NCBI RefSeq assembly: GCF_000296815.2
Contig: NZ_CAIT01000006.1
Coordinates: 626,777 to 690,776 of the forward strand
Source: Fibrisoma limi BUZ 3
Lineage (GTDB): Bacteria > Bacteroidota > Bacteroidia > Cytophagales > Spirosomataceae
Direction: 5' to 3'
Length of the DNA: 64,000 nucleotides
Shown: positions 51,517-61,300 of the stretch, in pieces
Layout: the number at the start of each line of letters is the position of its first letter
Numbering within the stretch: position 1 is the first letter of the stretch
The notes under the pieces: generated by a model
What the model saw: only the letters and a program-made list of their open reading frames with translations
Database searches by the model: none
What the model was told of the DNA's origin: nothing
Program-made: the position numbers and the translations under genes

Positions 51517-52081
51517 TCGATCAGTACATCGTCAAGCTTCGGGTGACAGTGTAAAAAAGTGGAAGTTTGGTTATGGTTCGCTCCGCGTGGGCGGCTGTCT
51601 GGCGACAGCCCGCACGCCCCCGAAGGCAGGTATTCAGCCCAACGAAAGCGAGGATGTAAAGCCGCAAACAACTCGTTTCCAGGTAAATATTGCCCATGCT
51701 ATCAACCCCCTGGGGCGTTGGGTGCGGGTCTATCAAGTGTTTGTTTGCCATCGCCCCGGCGACAGTTAGCACGTTCCGACATGTCAGCGTTTAGCTTCCG
51801 CTGTCGGCATAGAAATCGGAACGTACCGCACCGAATACATCAGCTCATTCTTTATCGATAAGGTCAAAAAATTAGTGTTTAGCCCTTCGCTTATGATTTG
51901 GTCAATTGCGATACGCCAAGTTCGACTGTCCGCACCGACATAGTAAACATTTTAAGAACATAGTGATTGTTAGCTTATCGGGCTACCGGGAGTTCGTGTG
52001 TTCGGGATCAACTAGTTTGCGTCCGACGACCCTTCACTCCGATTCAACCATAGCCGTAAGCCAACTTCTCAACAGGTCATT
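51517..52081. other. Spacer with attC-like element D and further hairpins
   Basis: 565 bp, the longest spacer, with no supported gene. It contains TTCGCTCCGCGTG and GGCGACAGCCCGCACGCCCC (51601-51620), element D, GGCGACAGTTAGCACGTTCC (51758-51777) and a hairpin ACGTTCCGA/TCGGAACGT at about 51771-51828 with CAGCG/CGCTG inside. The last 250 bp before the next gene show nothing I recognise. Confidence 0.6.
51637..51723 (+). repeat. attC-like imperfect palindrome D
   Basis: 87 bp from GCCCAAC to GTTGGGT, both exact matches to the attC boxes. CCCAACG pairs with CGTTGGG over 7 bp, followed by an unpaired stretch and a short AGG/CCT stem. ATGTAAAG and CTATCAACCCCC occupy the same places as in the sister elements. 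Confidence 0.65.
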
Positions 52082-52702
52082 ATGAACATAGCCGTTTTTG
52101 GGGCCACGGGCGGAACCGGTCGCGAGCTGATTCTTCAAGCCCTTGATAGAGGCCATGAGGTAACGGCGATTGTTCGTCGGCCCGCAGCCTTCACGCTAAC
52201 CCACGCCCGGCTGCGCACGGAAACGGGCGATGTTATGAAGCCAGATTCATTCGCTTCCGCTCTTCAGCATCAGGACGCTGTGCTGTCAGTCATTGGACAG
52301 AACAGCTTGAAACCAATGACGTTTTACCGCCAGTCAGCGCGCAACATTGTCGATCAAATGAATAAAGCTGGCGTTCGGCGGTTGGTTTGTCTCACCAGTG
52401 TCGGGGTTCTGGAGAAACCGGTTGGCCCCTTATTCTATGTTTGGCTGATAAAGCCACTACTCAAGAATATTTATGACGATATGCGACACATGGAGCAGAC
52501 AATACGGGATAGCCATTTAGCGTGGACGATTGTGCGTCCGTCTTTCCTGTTCGATGGCAAGCGAATGGGTCGGTACCGCGTGGGATCATCGGGTGAGTTA
52601 GCCCATGCGAACAGGATTTCGCGGGCTGATCTGGCAAATTGCCTTTTGGATCAACTTGATACACAAGCCAACTGGCAAAAAGCTATTGCCGTTGCCTATT
52701 AA
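52082..52702 (+). CDS. NAD(P)-binding protein, atypical SDR (cassette-like gene 5)
   Basis: A 206-residue Rossmann protein. FGATGGTGRELILQAL is the nucleotide-binding glycine motif, followed by VTAIVRRP; the middle reads RRLVCLTSVGVL and the end TIVRPSFLFDGK, typical of NmrA-like or SDR_a5 proteins that reduce or sense NAD(P)(H). The substrate is unknown. Base composition is close to the chromosome, unlike the AT-rich genes before it, so the array has mixed sources. Element E follows after 119 nt. Confidence 0.83.
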   Translation: MNIAVFGATGGTGRELILQALDRGHEVTAIVRRPAAFTLTHARLRTETGDVMKPDSFASALQHQDAVLSVIGQNSLKPMTFYRQSARNIVDQMNKAGVRRLVCLTSVGVLEKPVGPLFYVWLIKPLLKNIYDDMRHMEQTIRDSHLAWTIVRPSFLFDGKRMGRYRVGSSGELAHANRISRADLANCLLDQLDTQANWQKAIAVAY

Positions 52703-53185
52703 ATCGGCGTAACGAATCAGGCCTAATCCAAGCAGGTTTTAATGGATGAGTGCCGTGTTGCTTACTCCGCGCTGTCGTCCTTCGGGCGCTGGGCAGCGGG
52801 CCTTCGAAAGACAGCCGTTCTACCCGGCCAGTAGAGGGGTAAGAGCGGGTGAGTCATTCGCTATTTTCTGCTATCTTACATGGCCATCAACCCACTTGGG
52901 TCGTTGGGTGGCTCAGCCAAAAATGAGAATGTAGGTAGCCCGCGACAAGGGGAATATTCAGTCAGAAAACGATTTTGCCAAGTTGTGTGTGGCAGGCAGC
53001 ACGTTCCGGTTAAGGCGATTAAAAAGAGTCCTCCTGCGACAAAGGCCAAGTCCCTACATGAGGTACGTAAAGTCCAACAGGTTTGCCGGTTATTAACTGC
53101 TGATGTAGCAAGATCGAATACCGAGCGATTTCACAACTTTTTTGTATCATTTGGTAAAATAACCCAGTCTCAACGATACGTAGCC
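52703..53185. other. Spacer with attC-like element E
   Basis: 483 bp without a supported gene. Before element E is CTTCGGGCGCTGGGCAGCGGG, here noted for its GCTGGGC box (about 52783). After it come CGCGACAAGG and GGCAGGCAGCACGTTCC (52991-53007). The open frame that runs through the second half continues into the VOC gene but is not conserved-looking. Confidence 0.55.
52822..52909 (+). repeat. attC-like imperfect palindrome E
   Basis: 88 bp from ACCCGGC to GTTGGGT. The right box is exact; the left pairs with it over 7 positions with two G-T pairs. CCATCAACCCACTTGGGT before the right box is itself a small palindrome. The TGTAAA motif is degraded to GGTAAGAG. Confidence 0.55.
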
Positions 53186-53668
53186 ATGCAAACTCCTCTT
53201 CCAAAGTTTCTCCCGTCCTTGGTTTTTAACGACAAAGCAGAAGAAGCTGCTCAGTTCTATACCTCTATTTTCAAGGACTCGAAAATTATTTCTGTTCTTC
53301 GTTTCACTGAAGATCAGCCCGGCCCGGCTGGCAGCGTGTGTCTTGTGGCCTTACAGCTTAACGGACAGGAGTTCCAGTTTGCGAACGGAGGAAGCTCCTT
53401 CAACTTCTGCGAAGGCATGTCGCTCTACATGAACTGTGATTCTCAGGAAGAAATTGACGACGTGTGGGATAAATTGCTGGAAGGAGGTAAAGCACAGGAA
53501 TGCGGCTGGCTGAAAGACAAGTTTGGAGTTTATTGGCAAATTGCACCTACTATTCTGTGGGATATGATGAAAGACCCTGACACAGCAAAAGTTCACCGCG
53601 TTCTCAACGCCATTTACAAGATGGTGAAACTCGACATGGCAGCGATCAGGCAGGCCTATGAGGGTTAA
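53186..53668 (+). CDS. PhnB-like VOC family protein (cassette-like gene 6)
   Basis: A 160-residue protein of the group often named 3-demethylubiquinone-9 3-methyltransferase by mistake. The N-terminus LPSLVFNDKAEEAAQFYTSIF (start at 53186) and the following QLNGQEFQFANGG and SLYMNCDSQEEIDDVWDKL with WLKDKFGVYWQI match the PhnB/VOC fold. The enzyme activity is unknown. An upstream in-frame extension to 52880 is rejected because the similarity begins at MQTPLPKFLPSL. EthD gene follows after 82 nt with no attC-like element between, so the two may form one cassette. Confidence 0.85.
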   Translation: MQTPLPKFLPSLVFNDKAEEAAQFYTSIFKDSKIISVLRFTEDQPGPAGSVCLVALQLNGQEFQFANGGSSFNFCEGMSLYMNCDSQEEIDDVWDKLLEGGKAQECGWLKDKFGVYWQIAPTILWDMMKDPDTAKVHRVLNAIYKMVKLDMAAIRQAYEG

Positions 53669-53750
53669 CACTTACGTAGTTTTTTAAAGGCACTCACTTC
53701 CTAAACCATTACCTGCTTTCAATCATACTGACTAACTTGACCATCTGAAC

Positions 53751-54164
53751 ATGAAAACACCAATCTGCTTCCTGCTTATTGTCATTGGGCTTTCACTCGG
53801 TTTCCGGCAACATGACCTGACGGACAATCCCAAAATAAAAAAGGGCATGATTAAAGTAGCCATATTCTATCCAAACGGAGAGGGTAAAACATTCGATATG
53901 GACTACTATTCGACGAAGCATATGCCCATGGCGGCTCGCTTGTTTGGTAATTCGTTGAAGGCGATGGCTATTGACAAAGGAGTCGCCAGCGGGACACCGG
54001 ATACTCCGTTACCTTATTTAGCGATTGGGTACTTCTATTTCGAAACCATGGCCGATTGCCAGGCTTCCATGAAAGCAAACGCAGAGAAACTCAGGGCTGA
54101 TGTTCCCAACTACACAAACAGTAAGCCCGTGGTTCAAATAAGTGAAGTGCAGTTAGCAGAATAA
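53751..54164 (+). CDS. EthD family protein with signal peptide (cassette-like gene 7)
   Basis: A 137-residue protein. The signal peptide (ICFLLIVIGLSLGF) precedes an EthD-type dimeric alpha-beta barrel: IKVAIFYPNGEGKTFDMDYY, THMPMA-like KHMPMAARLFG, and a C-terminal strand GYFYFETMADCQASM. EthD was first found with ether-degrading P450 systems, but most members have no known role, and an exported form is unusual. GTTGGGC, an exact attC right-box match, follows the stop codon directly (54165-54171), without a clear left partner. Confidence 0.8.
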   Translation: MKTPICFLLIVIGLSLGFRQHDLTDNPKIKKGMIKVAIFYPNGEGKTFDMDYYSTKHMPMAARLFGNSLKAMAIDKGVASGTPDTPLPYLAIGYFYFETMADCQASMKANAEKLRADVPNYTNSKPVVQISEVQLAE

Positions 54165-54262
54165 GTTGGGCGAACACACAGCCAAAAGCGGATTTGTGTC
54201 GCTTCGCATGAGTCAGCGTTCTGGTGACAGGGTGCTCATCCGCGTAGAGCATTACACGGAAA
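54165..54262. repeat. Diverged spacer element F
   Basis: Starts with GTTGGGC and carries TCGCTTCGCATGAGTCAGCG and GGTGACAGGGTGCTCATCC (54223-54241), both related to motifs in the earlier spacers. GCGGAT and ATCCGC, with ATGAG and CTCAT inside, form a long hairpin (about 54189-54244). The full attC-like layout is not visible, so it may be a decayed copy. Confidence 0.5.
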
Positions 54263-54305
54263 TATAGAATACAAGCAAACGTTGCTTTTGACCTAAACGA
54301 ATCAG

Positions 54306-54557
54306 ATGAAAGGCCAGAAATTTAGTGAAATGAGTAGTGAAGCATTGCTCAAACAAGAAAAGACGACAAAAGTGGTGACAGGTATGCTTGCCGGAATGCT
54401 GCTCATACTGCTGGTCATGGGAATTGTTAGGGCCTTCTGGCAAGGCTTTAACTCGTTAATTTTCATTCCGTTCGGCTTGTTGCCCATCGTGCTCCTGAAC
54501 CTGAATAGTTTGAAAGAGATAAAGAAAGAACTCGACACCAGAAAGGACGTGCTTTAG
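54306..54557 (+). CDS. Small two-helix membrane protein (cassette-like gene 8)
   Basis: An 83-residue protein with two membrane helices (MLAGMLLILLVMGIVRAF and LIFIPFGLLPIVLLNL) and a charged tail. Similar small Bacteroidota proteins carry the family name redox-active disulfide protein 2 by automatic annotation, but there is no Cys here, so I give no function. It is the last gene of the plus-strand array, 115 bp before the convergent end of the GH43 gene. Confidence 0.68.
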   Translation: MKGQKFSEMSSEALLKQEKTTKVVTGMLAGMLLILLVMGIVRAFWQGFNSLIFIPFGLLPIVLLNLNSLKEIKKELDTRKDVL

Positions 54558-54672
54558 CCATGCGGTATCATATCTTCTTTCTCACAGAGAAGGCGAATAT
54601 CCGTCGACAGCTTGCCCGTCTTTGTCGGACCGCAATCATGAGATACTCATACACTGATTAGATTTATTACCT

Positions 54673-55644
54673 TCAGTACAGTTCCCGTTCCAGCACCGGC
54701 CAGCCCTCCTGGAAGGAAAGTCGGCGCAGGCTGAATTTGGAGCGGCCTTTGTCCTCGGCGTCGTAGTAGTGGATAGACACCAGGTTACGGCCCCCCTCAC
54801 GTAGCAACCCGACATGACCCGGACCAATGTACTGGCCTTCGGTACGGAGTACCAGCGTGCCACCTCCGGCCGTTAAATCGCGTCCCGATTTATCCACGAA
54901 CGGCCCCAGCGGATTCGTTGATCGGCCTACTACGATGTAATACGTACTGTTTAATCCCTTGCAGCAGAGCCCGTTGTTGGCAAACAGGTAATAATAGGTA
55001 CCTTCCTTAACAAGGGCGGGCGCTTCCCAATCGGATTGCCGGCCACCAGCCACGGTTTTGACGGACGTACCGGTCTTGATCTTGCCGGTCAACGTATCGA
55101 GTTCGGCGGCTCCGATGCCGCCGTGAAACGAGCCGTAGACCAGATACACCCGGCCATCGGTGTCGCGCAGGAGGCCGGGGTCGATGGCGTTGATGTCTGT
55201 CCGGACGTTTGACGTAACGACCATGCCCTGATCAGTCCAGCGGTAGTCCGGCGACTGTGGGTTAAGGGTCGGGGACGTAGCAACGCCAATCGCCGATACG
55301 GCCGAGCCGAAGGTTGAACACGAATAATAGAGGTAATACCTGCCGTTCATCCGGAGGCAATCCGGTGCCCAGAAATGCCCTTTAAACCCCCGAACCGTGC
55401 TGTCGATCCAGCCGGGCCAGGTGCCTTTTTCAAAGACCGGTTTGCTAATGGTCCAGTTCCGCAGGTCGGTGGATCTGACGGTCTGGATGCCGTTGCCGGT
55501 CGAGAAATACCAGTACGTGCCGCCTTCCTTCTGAATCGTGCTTGGGTCGTGGGTGGTAAAGCTGCCCTCCTGCGCGTTAGCCGGATTCAGTAAGCACCAG
55601 AACAGGCCTACCAGCAGGCAGATGGTTCGATTGGTTCGGGGCAT
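54673..55644 (-). CDS. Glycoside hydrolase family 43, likely endo-arabinanase or arabinosidase
   Basis: Exported enzyme of 323 residues with signal peptide ending near ANAQ. Five-bladed propeller pattern with the GH43 catalytic residues: Asp33 in THDPST as base, Asp155 in AIDPGLL as pKa modulator and Glu207 in SDWEAP as acid. FWAPDC and YLYYSCS fit the endo-1,5-alpha-L-arabinanase-like subfamilies. It is the last gene of the SusC-SusD-DUF3823 transcript, 98 nt after the DUF3823 gene, and probably gives the locus its substrate, arabinan or arabinose-containing side chains. Confidence 0.88.
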   Translation of the reverse strand: MPRTNRTICLLVGLFWCLLNPANAQEGSFTTHDPSTIQKEGGTYWYFSTGNGIQTVRSTDLRNWTISKPVFEKGTWPGWIDSTVRGFKGHFWAPDCLRMNGRYYLYYSCSTFGSAVSAIGVATSPTLNPQSPDYRWTDQGMVVTSNVRTDINAIDPGLLRDTDGRVYLVYGSFHGGIGAAELDTLTGKIKTGTSVKTVAGGRQSDWEAPALVKEGTYYYLFANNGLCCKGLNSTYYIVVGRSTNPLGPFVDKSGRDLTAGGGTLVLRTEGQYIGPGHVGLLREGGRNLVSIHYYDAEDKGRSKFSLRRLSFQEGWPVLERELY

Positions 55645-55742
55645 GGCTACGTGTGGGAGGGTGACGACGATTTGGGAAATTGCTGGTGTGGCCAGAAGAA
55701 ACCGGATAGCAACCGTTTCGCTGCCATCCGGTTTGGATACGA

Positions 55743-56414
55743 TTACTGCGTAATTTTCATGACGGGCGTATAGAGCATCTCGGCGACACCGACTGTTTTG
55801 ACGCCGATGCGACCGTAGAAATAATTCTTGCTGATCAGCGCGCCCGGTACCGCCAGCGAGAAGGCGAGGGGCTTGCTCAGGTCGGCCAGGGCGGCACCCG
55901 TCAGGTCGACGCGCCCGGCGTTGTTGTTAATGTCCACAAACTGCGTTGCGCCGACGTACAGCGTTACCCGCTCCACCGCCCGACCCGTAGTGGCCTGGTT
56001 CACCTGGCAGCTCGCAGTCAGGTTGGTGCCGCTCCGCTGGAACTTCTCGTTGCGGATCACGTAGTAGGGCTGCACGGGCACGTCGATCGTGGCGGCTCCC
56101 CGAACCTGAACGTTGATTGTATCGGTATTGTCAACCCAGGGGCCGTTGCCCCGCAGCCGGACCAGTTTGTAATCGCCGTCGAACAGAGAGGCCGAAAATG
56201 AACCGTCCTGCGCTACGTACACCGGAATCTTGGTAAACAACTGGAATCCCGGCTGCCATAACTCCAGTTGAACGCCGTTTGTACGGACACCCACCGGCTG
56301 ATTCTCGTACACAACCCGCCCTGTTAGCGTTGATTTTGGGGGCTCGAAGTTGTCTTTTTCACATCCGGCCAGCATAACCGTGCCGACGAGGAGGCTATAA
56401 AGGATCGCTTTCAT
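55743..56414 (-). CDS. DUF3823 domain lipoprotein
   Basis: Predicted surface lipoprotein of 223 residues with lipobox MLAGC (Cys18). STLTGRVVYENQPVGVRTNG begins a carboxypeptidase-regulatory-like beta domain, and a second beta domain follows (about 120-223), the layout of DUF3823. The family is almost always encoded right after susD, as here (9 nt gap), and probably helps bind glycan at the cell surface. No catalytic residues are seen. Confidence 0.88.
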   Translation of the reverse strand: MKAILYSLLVGTVMLAGCEKDNFEPPKSTLTGRVVYENQPVGVRTNGVQLELWQPGFQLFTKIPVYVAQDGSFSASLFDGDYKLVRLRGNGPWVDNTDTINVQVRGAATIDVPVQPYYVIRNEKFQRSGTNLTASCQVNQATTGRAVERVTLYVGATQFVDINNNAGRVDLTGAALADLSKPLAFSLAVPGALISKNYFYGRIGVKTVGVAEMLYTPVMKITQ

Positions 56415-56423
56415 GGTCTCAGA

Positions 56424-58310
56424 TCAATGGAAGGGATTGCGAACGATTTTTGGGTTGTTGTTGATAACCGCCTGGTCGATAGATGAGTAATAGTTGCCCA
56501 TCTGGAACAGACGCGGAGCCCGGAAACGGGGCGCTACCAGCTTGACGAAGACGTACTTGCCGTCGCGGGCCGGATCGCCGGGACGCACCACACGGTAGGG
56601 ATACAGGGCGTACATCATCGCATCCGGGTTGCTGGTGCTGCCGTTCCAGACCTCGTGGGCAATGCGCCAGCGCATCAGATCCCACACGCGGTGGTCTTCG
56701 AAGGCCAGCTCAACCCGGCGTTCGTTCTGGATGCGGGCGAGCGTCAGGCTGCTCAGGCTGTTGGCCGGGAAACCGGCCCGTTCGCGCAGGCGGTTCACGT
56801 AGGTCAGCGCGTCGGCGGTCTGGCCCAGTTCAAAGGCGGCTTCGGCGGCATTCAGCAGGATTTCGCCCAGCCGGAACCGTACCCACCACATGTCGCTGCG
56901 GATACCACGCGTACTCGACAACGGAGTCGGGTCGATGTACTTGCGGAGGTAGAAACCCGTGTTCGACACTTCCGTCTGCGACCGCTGCGGCCCGGAACTA
57001 CCCGTCAGCAGCTTCCCGTCCGTGTACAACGCCCCCAGGGTATTGCCTTCAACTACCTGGTAGTTGTTACTGGCGGCATTCCAGACCATAACGCCAGCCT
57101 GAATCTGCACCTCCTGGCCTCTGAAGCTGGTACCCGGATAGATCACCGTGCCGTAGAGCCGGGCGTCCTTGTTGGCAAACGGACCGCTCAGGTTATCGTA
57201 GTAGATGTAATCCCGGTCGTCGGGCGTGCGGGTTTTCAACTCCCCTGAACTACCGTCGAGGTACTCGTAGTCTTCAACCAGATTCAGCACCGGCGTAATG
57301 TTCGACGACGACAGGTTATCCTCCCGGATGTTGCGGGCGATGTTATCGTAGCTGAAGCCGTGCCGCTTGTCCTTGGCCGTCAGGAAGTCTTTGGCCAGAA
57401 TGATCTCCGGGTTGTTGATTTTCTTCGTAATGGCTTCAAAGAAGTTTTCGCCCAGGTTCGGATTGGCGCGGTAGAGTGAATACGGTCCGGCAATTACCTC
57501 CTTGGCGGCTTCGAGCGCTTTGGTGTAATACTCCTGCGCCCGGTTGGCCGGAATGCCCACTTCACCGCCCGGGGTTGTAATGGGGGCACCCATGCGGCTG
57601 TTGTACTTCGCAATCGAACCCGCGTACAGCATCGCCCGGCTCTTCAACGCCATGGCCGTAAACTTATTGGCGCGGGTGTTGCTGCCGGCGTTGCCCAGAT
57701 CGTTCTTGATCGCGTCCAGTTCGCTGGCAATGAAGTCGTAGACCTCGGCTTCCTTGTTACGTGGAAACTGCAGCGACGACGGATTACCACTGAAGTCGTA
57801 GATGAGCTGTTTGGTGATGACGGGAACGCCCCCCATGCGCTTCACCAGCTCAAAGTACATCATGGCCCGCAGGAACCGGAACTCGGCGGTGAATTGAGCT
57901 TTCTGGGCGGCCGACAGGGCCGTGCTCTTTGTTTCCAGGCTTTCAATGGCCAGGTTGATGTCCCGGATCAGACCGTAATCCCATAGCCGCCAACGCTCAA
58001 ACCCGTAGGAAATGATGTTGTTGGGGCCGTCGTTGTTGCCCGACCACATGGCTTCGTCGTAGGCGGCAAAATCTGTCCAGCCGGTAAAACGGGCGGGGTT
58101 GGCGTTGACGTCCGAACCAATATCGATCTGCGTATGGGCCGGCAGCCGGTCGTAGTAATTGGCCAGCAGGCTCGTAATCATTCGGGTGTCGTTCCAGACC
58201 TGACTGTCCAGAATGATGTTAGGCGGCTGGCGCTCGAGAAAGTCTTCCTTGCAGGCAGCCAGGCTAAGCGTCAACAGACTAATCGAGAGGTATTTATGAA
58301 AACGATTCAT
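56424..58310 (-). CDS. RagB/SusD family nutrient uptake lipoprotein
   Basis: Surface glycan-binding lid of a SusCD transporter, 628 residues, lipobox SLAAC (Cys20). TPR-like helices at the N-terminal side (EDFLERQPPN, IRDINLAIESLE, AEFRFLRAMMYFELVKRMGGVPV in part) and the C-terminal RYFYPIP-type end, here VRWRIAHE-like DLMRWRIAHEVW, are typical of SusD. The start MNRFHKYLS at 58310 is preferred over one 4 codons upstream. It is 19 nt downstream of susC and 9 nt upstream of the DUF3823 gene. Confidence 0.95.
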   Translation of the reverse strand: MNRFHKYLSISLLTLSLAACKEDFLERQPPNIILDSQVWNDTRMITSLLANYYDRLPAHTQIDIGSDVNANPARFTGWTDFAAYDEAMWSGNNDGPNNIISYGFERWRLWDYGLIRDINLAIESLETKSTALSAAQKAQFTAEFRFLRAMMYFELVKRMGGVPVITKQLIYDFSGNPSSLQFPRNKEAEVYDFIASELDAIKNDLGNAGSNTRANKFTAMALKSRAMLYAGSIAKYNSRMGAPITTPGGEVGIPANRAQEYYTKALEAAKEVIAGPYSLYRANPNLGENFFEAITKKINNPEIILAKDFLTAKDKRHGFSYDNIARNIREDNLSSSNITPVLNLVEDYEYLDGSSGELKTRTPDDRDYIYYDNLSGPFANKDARLYGTVIYPGTSFRGQEVQIQAGVMVWNAASNNYQVVEGNTLGALYTDGKLLTGSSGPQRSQTEVSNTGFYLRKYIDPTPLSSTRGIRSDMWWVRFRLGEILLNAAEAAFELGQTADALTYVNRLRERAGFPANSLSSLTLARIQNERRVELAFEDHRVWDLMRWRIAHEVWNGSTSNPDAMMYALYPYRVVRPGDPARDGKYVFVKLVAPRFRAPRLFQMGNYYSSIDQAVINNNPKIVRNPFH

Positions 58311-58329
58311 CGGTAAAGTCATTTGTTGA

Positions 58330-61300
58330 TTAGAAACTCATCGCGAAACCAGCGTTATACAGGCGCTGCGGAGGATACACCAGCGCGCCGTTCGACGAAA
58401 TTTCGGGGTCGACCTGGATGGCTTTGAGGTTGTCGAACGAAACGAGGTTCGTACCGTTGACGTACACCTTCATGGCCGACACCCCAAACTTGTTCAGGAA
58501 TGGCTTGGGAATGTTGTAGCCCACCTCGAAGTTGCGCAGGCGCAGGTAGCGCACGTTGGTTACCCAGAAGTCGCTCCGGCGGCTGTAGTTCACGTGGCTG
58601 GGGCTATCCTTGCGAACGGCCGGATACGTACCGGCTACCCACTGACTTTCGGAATTGAACGGATCGGCGCGGTGCCAGCGGTCTTCGAAGATGTAGGCCG
58701 GTGACGTACCGTTGTTCTGGAACGGAATCTTCTGCTCTACCTCGCGACGGAACGTTTGCAAACCGGCACCCACTACGTCGATCTGCACCGTAAAACCCCG
58801 GTAACCCAACGTACCGTTAAACGCGTAGTTGAAGTAGGGCGTAGCGCCTTCGGCGTATCCGATGGGGCGTTCATCGAGGTTATTGATGATGCCGTCGCCG
58901 TTGACGTCCTTGTAGATGAAGTCGCCGGGAAGCATGGTCCGGTTACCCTGCCCGTCGTTATCTACGTTGTAATCGTCGATTTCCTGCTGCGTCTGGAACC
59001 GGCCGACGACCTGATAGCCCCAGTTGATGCCCGACCAGCGGTCGACAGCGGAGTTGCGGTACTGATCCCAGGAATTGCCAAAACGGGGCTTGTAGATGTC
59101 GAGACTCCGCTGCCGCGCCAGGGTTGCGTTACCGCCAATGGTGTAGGTAAGCTCACCCGCCTTGCCGGTGTAGGACAGTGCCCCCTCCAGGCCGCGGATG
59201 GCGTCGGAGTTCAGATTGGCGTTGGGCAGCGTGTAGCCTACTTCACTGGGGAGCAGTACGTCGTACTGGGCCGCAGGCAACCCTTTCCGCTTGCGCTCGA
59301 ACACGTCGAACTGACCGGAAATTTTGCCACCGAAGAGACCAAAATCAAGCCCTACGTTAGTCGATACGTTCGTCACCCACGACAGCGTCGTGATGGGTAG
59401 CCCCCGGGGCCGGACACCGATTACGTAGTTGCCGTTGAAGATGGCGCTGCCCTGCAGGAAGTTGTAGCCGGGCAGGTAGCTAAACGGGGCTACAATGAAG
59501 TTGTCGTTGATCAGGTCACTACCCGTGCGGCCGTAGCTGGTCCGCAGCTTCAGCTCACTGATTACGTTATTGAATTTCCCCTTAAAAAACGGTTCCTCAC
59601 TCAGGCGCCAGCCCAGCGAAGCCCCGGGGAAGAAGCCGTACCGACGACCGGGCGCAAACAGGAACGACCCGTCGTAACGACCCAGCGCTTCGACCAGGTA
59701 CCGCTGCTTGTAGTTGTAGTTGACCCGGCCGATGTAGCCCGCCCGAGCCGTTACGTTCCACTCGTCGATGAGCAGGTCCTGGTTGGCAAACGACATCAGC
59801 GGGATGTAGTTGTTGGGCGGTACGGTGTGCACGACCAGGTACTTGTTGTCGGTGTCGTAGCGCTCGTAGGCACCCACCGCCGACAGGCCGTGATCGCCAA
59901 ATTGCTTGTTGTAGGTCGCCTGCAACTGCATGAAGCGGTCGACAATGTTGCGTTTCCGCCGTTCGCGCCAGGGGTTCTGGTTACCCCCGCCCGGCACTAC
60001 GTTGTAGGAGTCGGTTTTGGGGTCGTAGGTGTAGGCATCGTAGGTGTATTCGAACCCATCGAAGTCAAAGTTGGAGAAGTTGTACGAGTACGTTCCCTTG
60101 ACGTTCAGCCCGAAATCAAAGTCATATTGCGCAATGAAGTTGGCTTTAACGGCCCGCCAGTATTCATTGATGTAGCCCGTTACTTCTTTCCTGTACGTGG
60201 CCGGGTTAACGTTTACGTTGTGCGTCTGGTTGATGTAATTCGGGTTATCGTTGGCGTAGGGGCGTTCGGTGGGCCACATTGAAAAGATACTCAGGAACGG
60301 GTTGAAGTAATCGTCCAGTCCCGGCACACCCACCTGAAACCGGTCTTCGATGCGCCCGCTGATCTGCGTACCAATCCGGAGCTTTTTGCTCAGCCCGGCG
60401 TCGACGTTGGCCTGGAAGTTACTCCGCTTGAAGTGGTAATCCCGGATGAGGGCATCCTGGCTCAGGTGGCTGGCCGACACGTAGTAGGTTACGTTGTCGG
60501 AACCGCCCGATACGCTGCTGTTCACGTACCACTGCGGTACGTTCGGGCGCATCACCATCTTGTAGTAATCAAAACTCTGGTAACCTTTTTCGGTACCAGC
60601 CTGCCATTTCGCCAGTTCCTCGGGCGTAATGGTCGTCGGAATGCCCCGGTTCTGATCCGATTCGGCCAGGGCCCGAACGTGCTGGTAGGCATTGGCCGGA
60701 CGAGGGTAACGCGTGAAGTTCTGAAGGCCGTAGTAACCCGACAGGCTGATGACGGGCTTCTGGTTAGCTTTTCCGCGCTTGGTCGTAACCAGCACTACGC
60801 CATTGGCCGCCCGCAGTCCGTAAATGGCCGCCGAGCCATCTTTCAGAATGGAAATGTTTTCGATGTCGTTGATGCCGAGGTTGTTGAACTGACCGGCATC
60901 AGCCACGATGCCGTCAATTACAAACAGGGGAGCCCCCATGTTCCGGATCTGGATGTTGGTACCCCCGCCGGGCCGGGCGTCGGGTTGCCGGGCCGTAATC
61001 CCCGGCACGCGGCCAACCAGCGCACTGGACGTAGCCACGGCGGGTGTACGGATGATCTCGTCGGCTTTGACGGAGCCAACCGCGCCCGTAACCGTTCCCC
61101 GCGACTGGGTGCCGTACCCCACCACCACGACTTCATCGAGCGACTGGTCATCGGCGATCAGCTTGACGCTTACGTTTGATGCCGACGTGACCGGCACTTC
61201 CTGGGTTTTATACCCCACAAACGAGAAAACCAGGGTCGCGCCCTGATCCGGTACGTTGATGGTAAATTTTCCCTGGGCGTCGGTAGTGCTCCCACGGGTC

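Noticed and set aside
49003-52909. tRNA or rRNA fragments as the source of the repeated CGTTGGGTG motif
   Set aside because: No cloverleaf, anticodon arm or T-loop can be drawn in any of the five copies.
48930-54262. CRISPR array
   Set aside because: The repeated units are long, diverged palindromes separated by genes, with no uniform short repeats and spacers and no cas genes.
48400-54600. Prophage or insertion sequence as the source of the small-gene region
   Set aside because: No transposase, integrase or structural phage gene was found, and no terminal repeats enclose the whole region.
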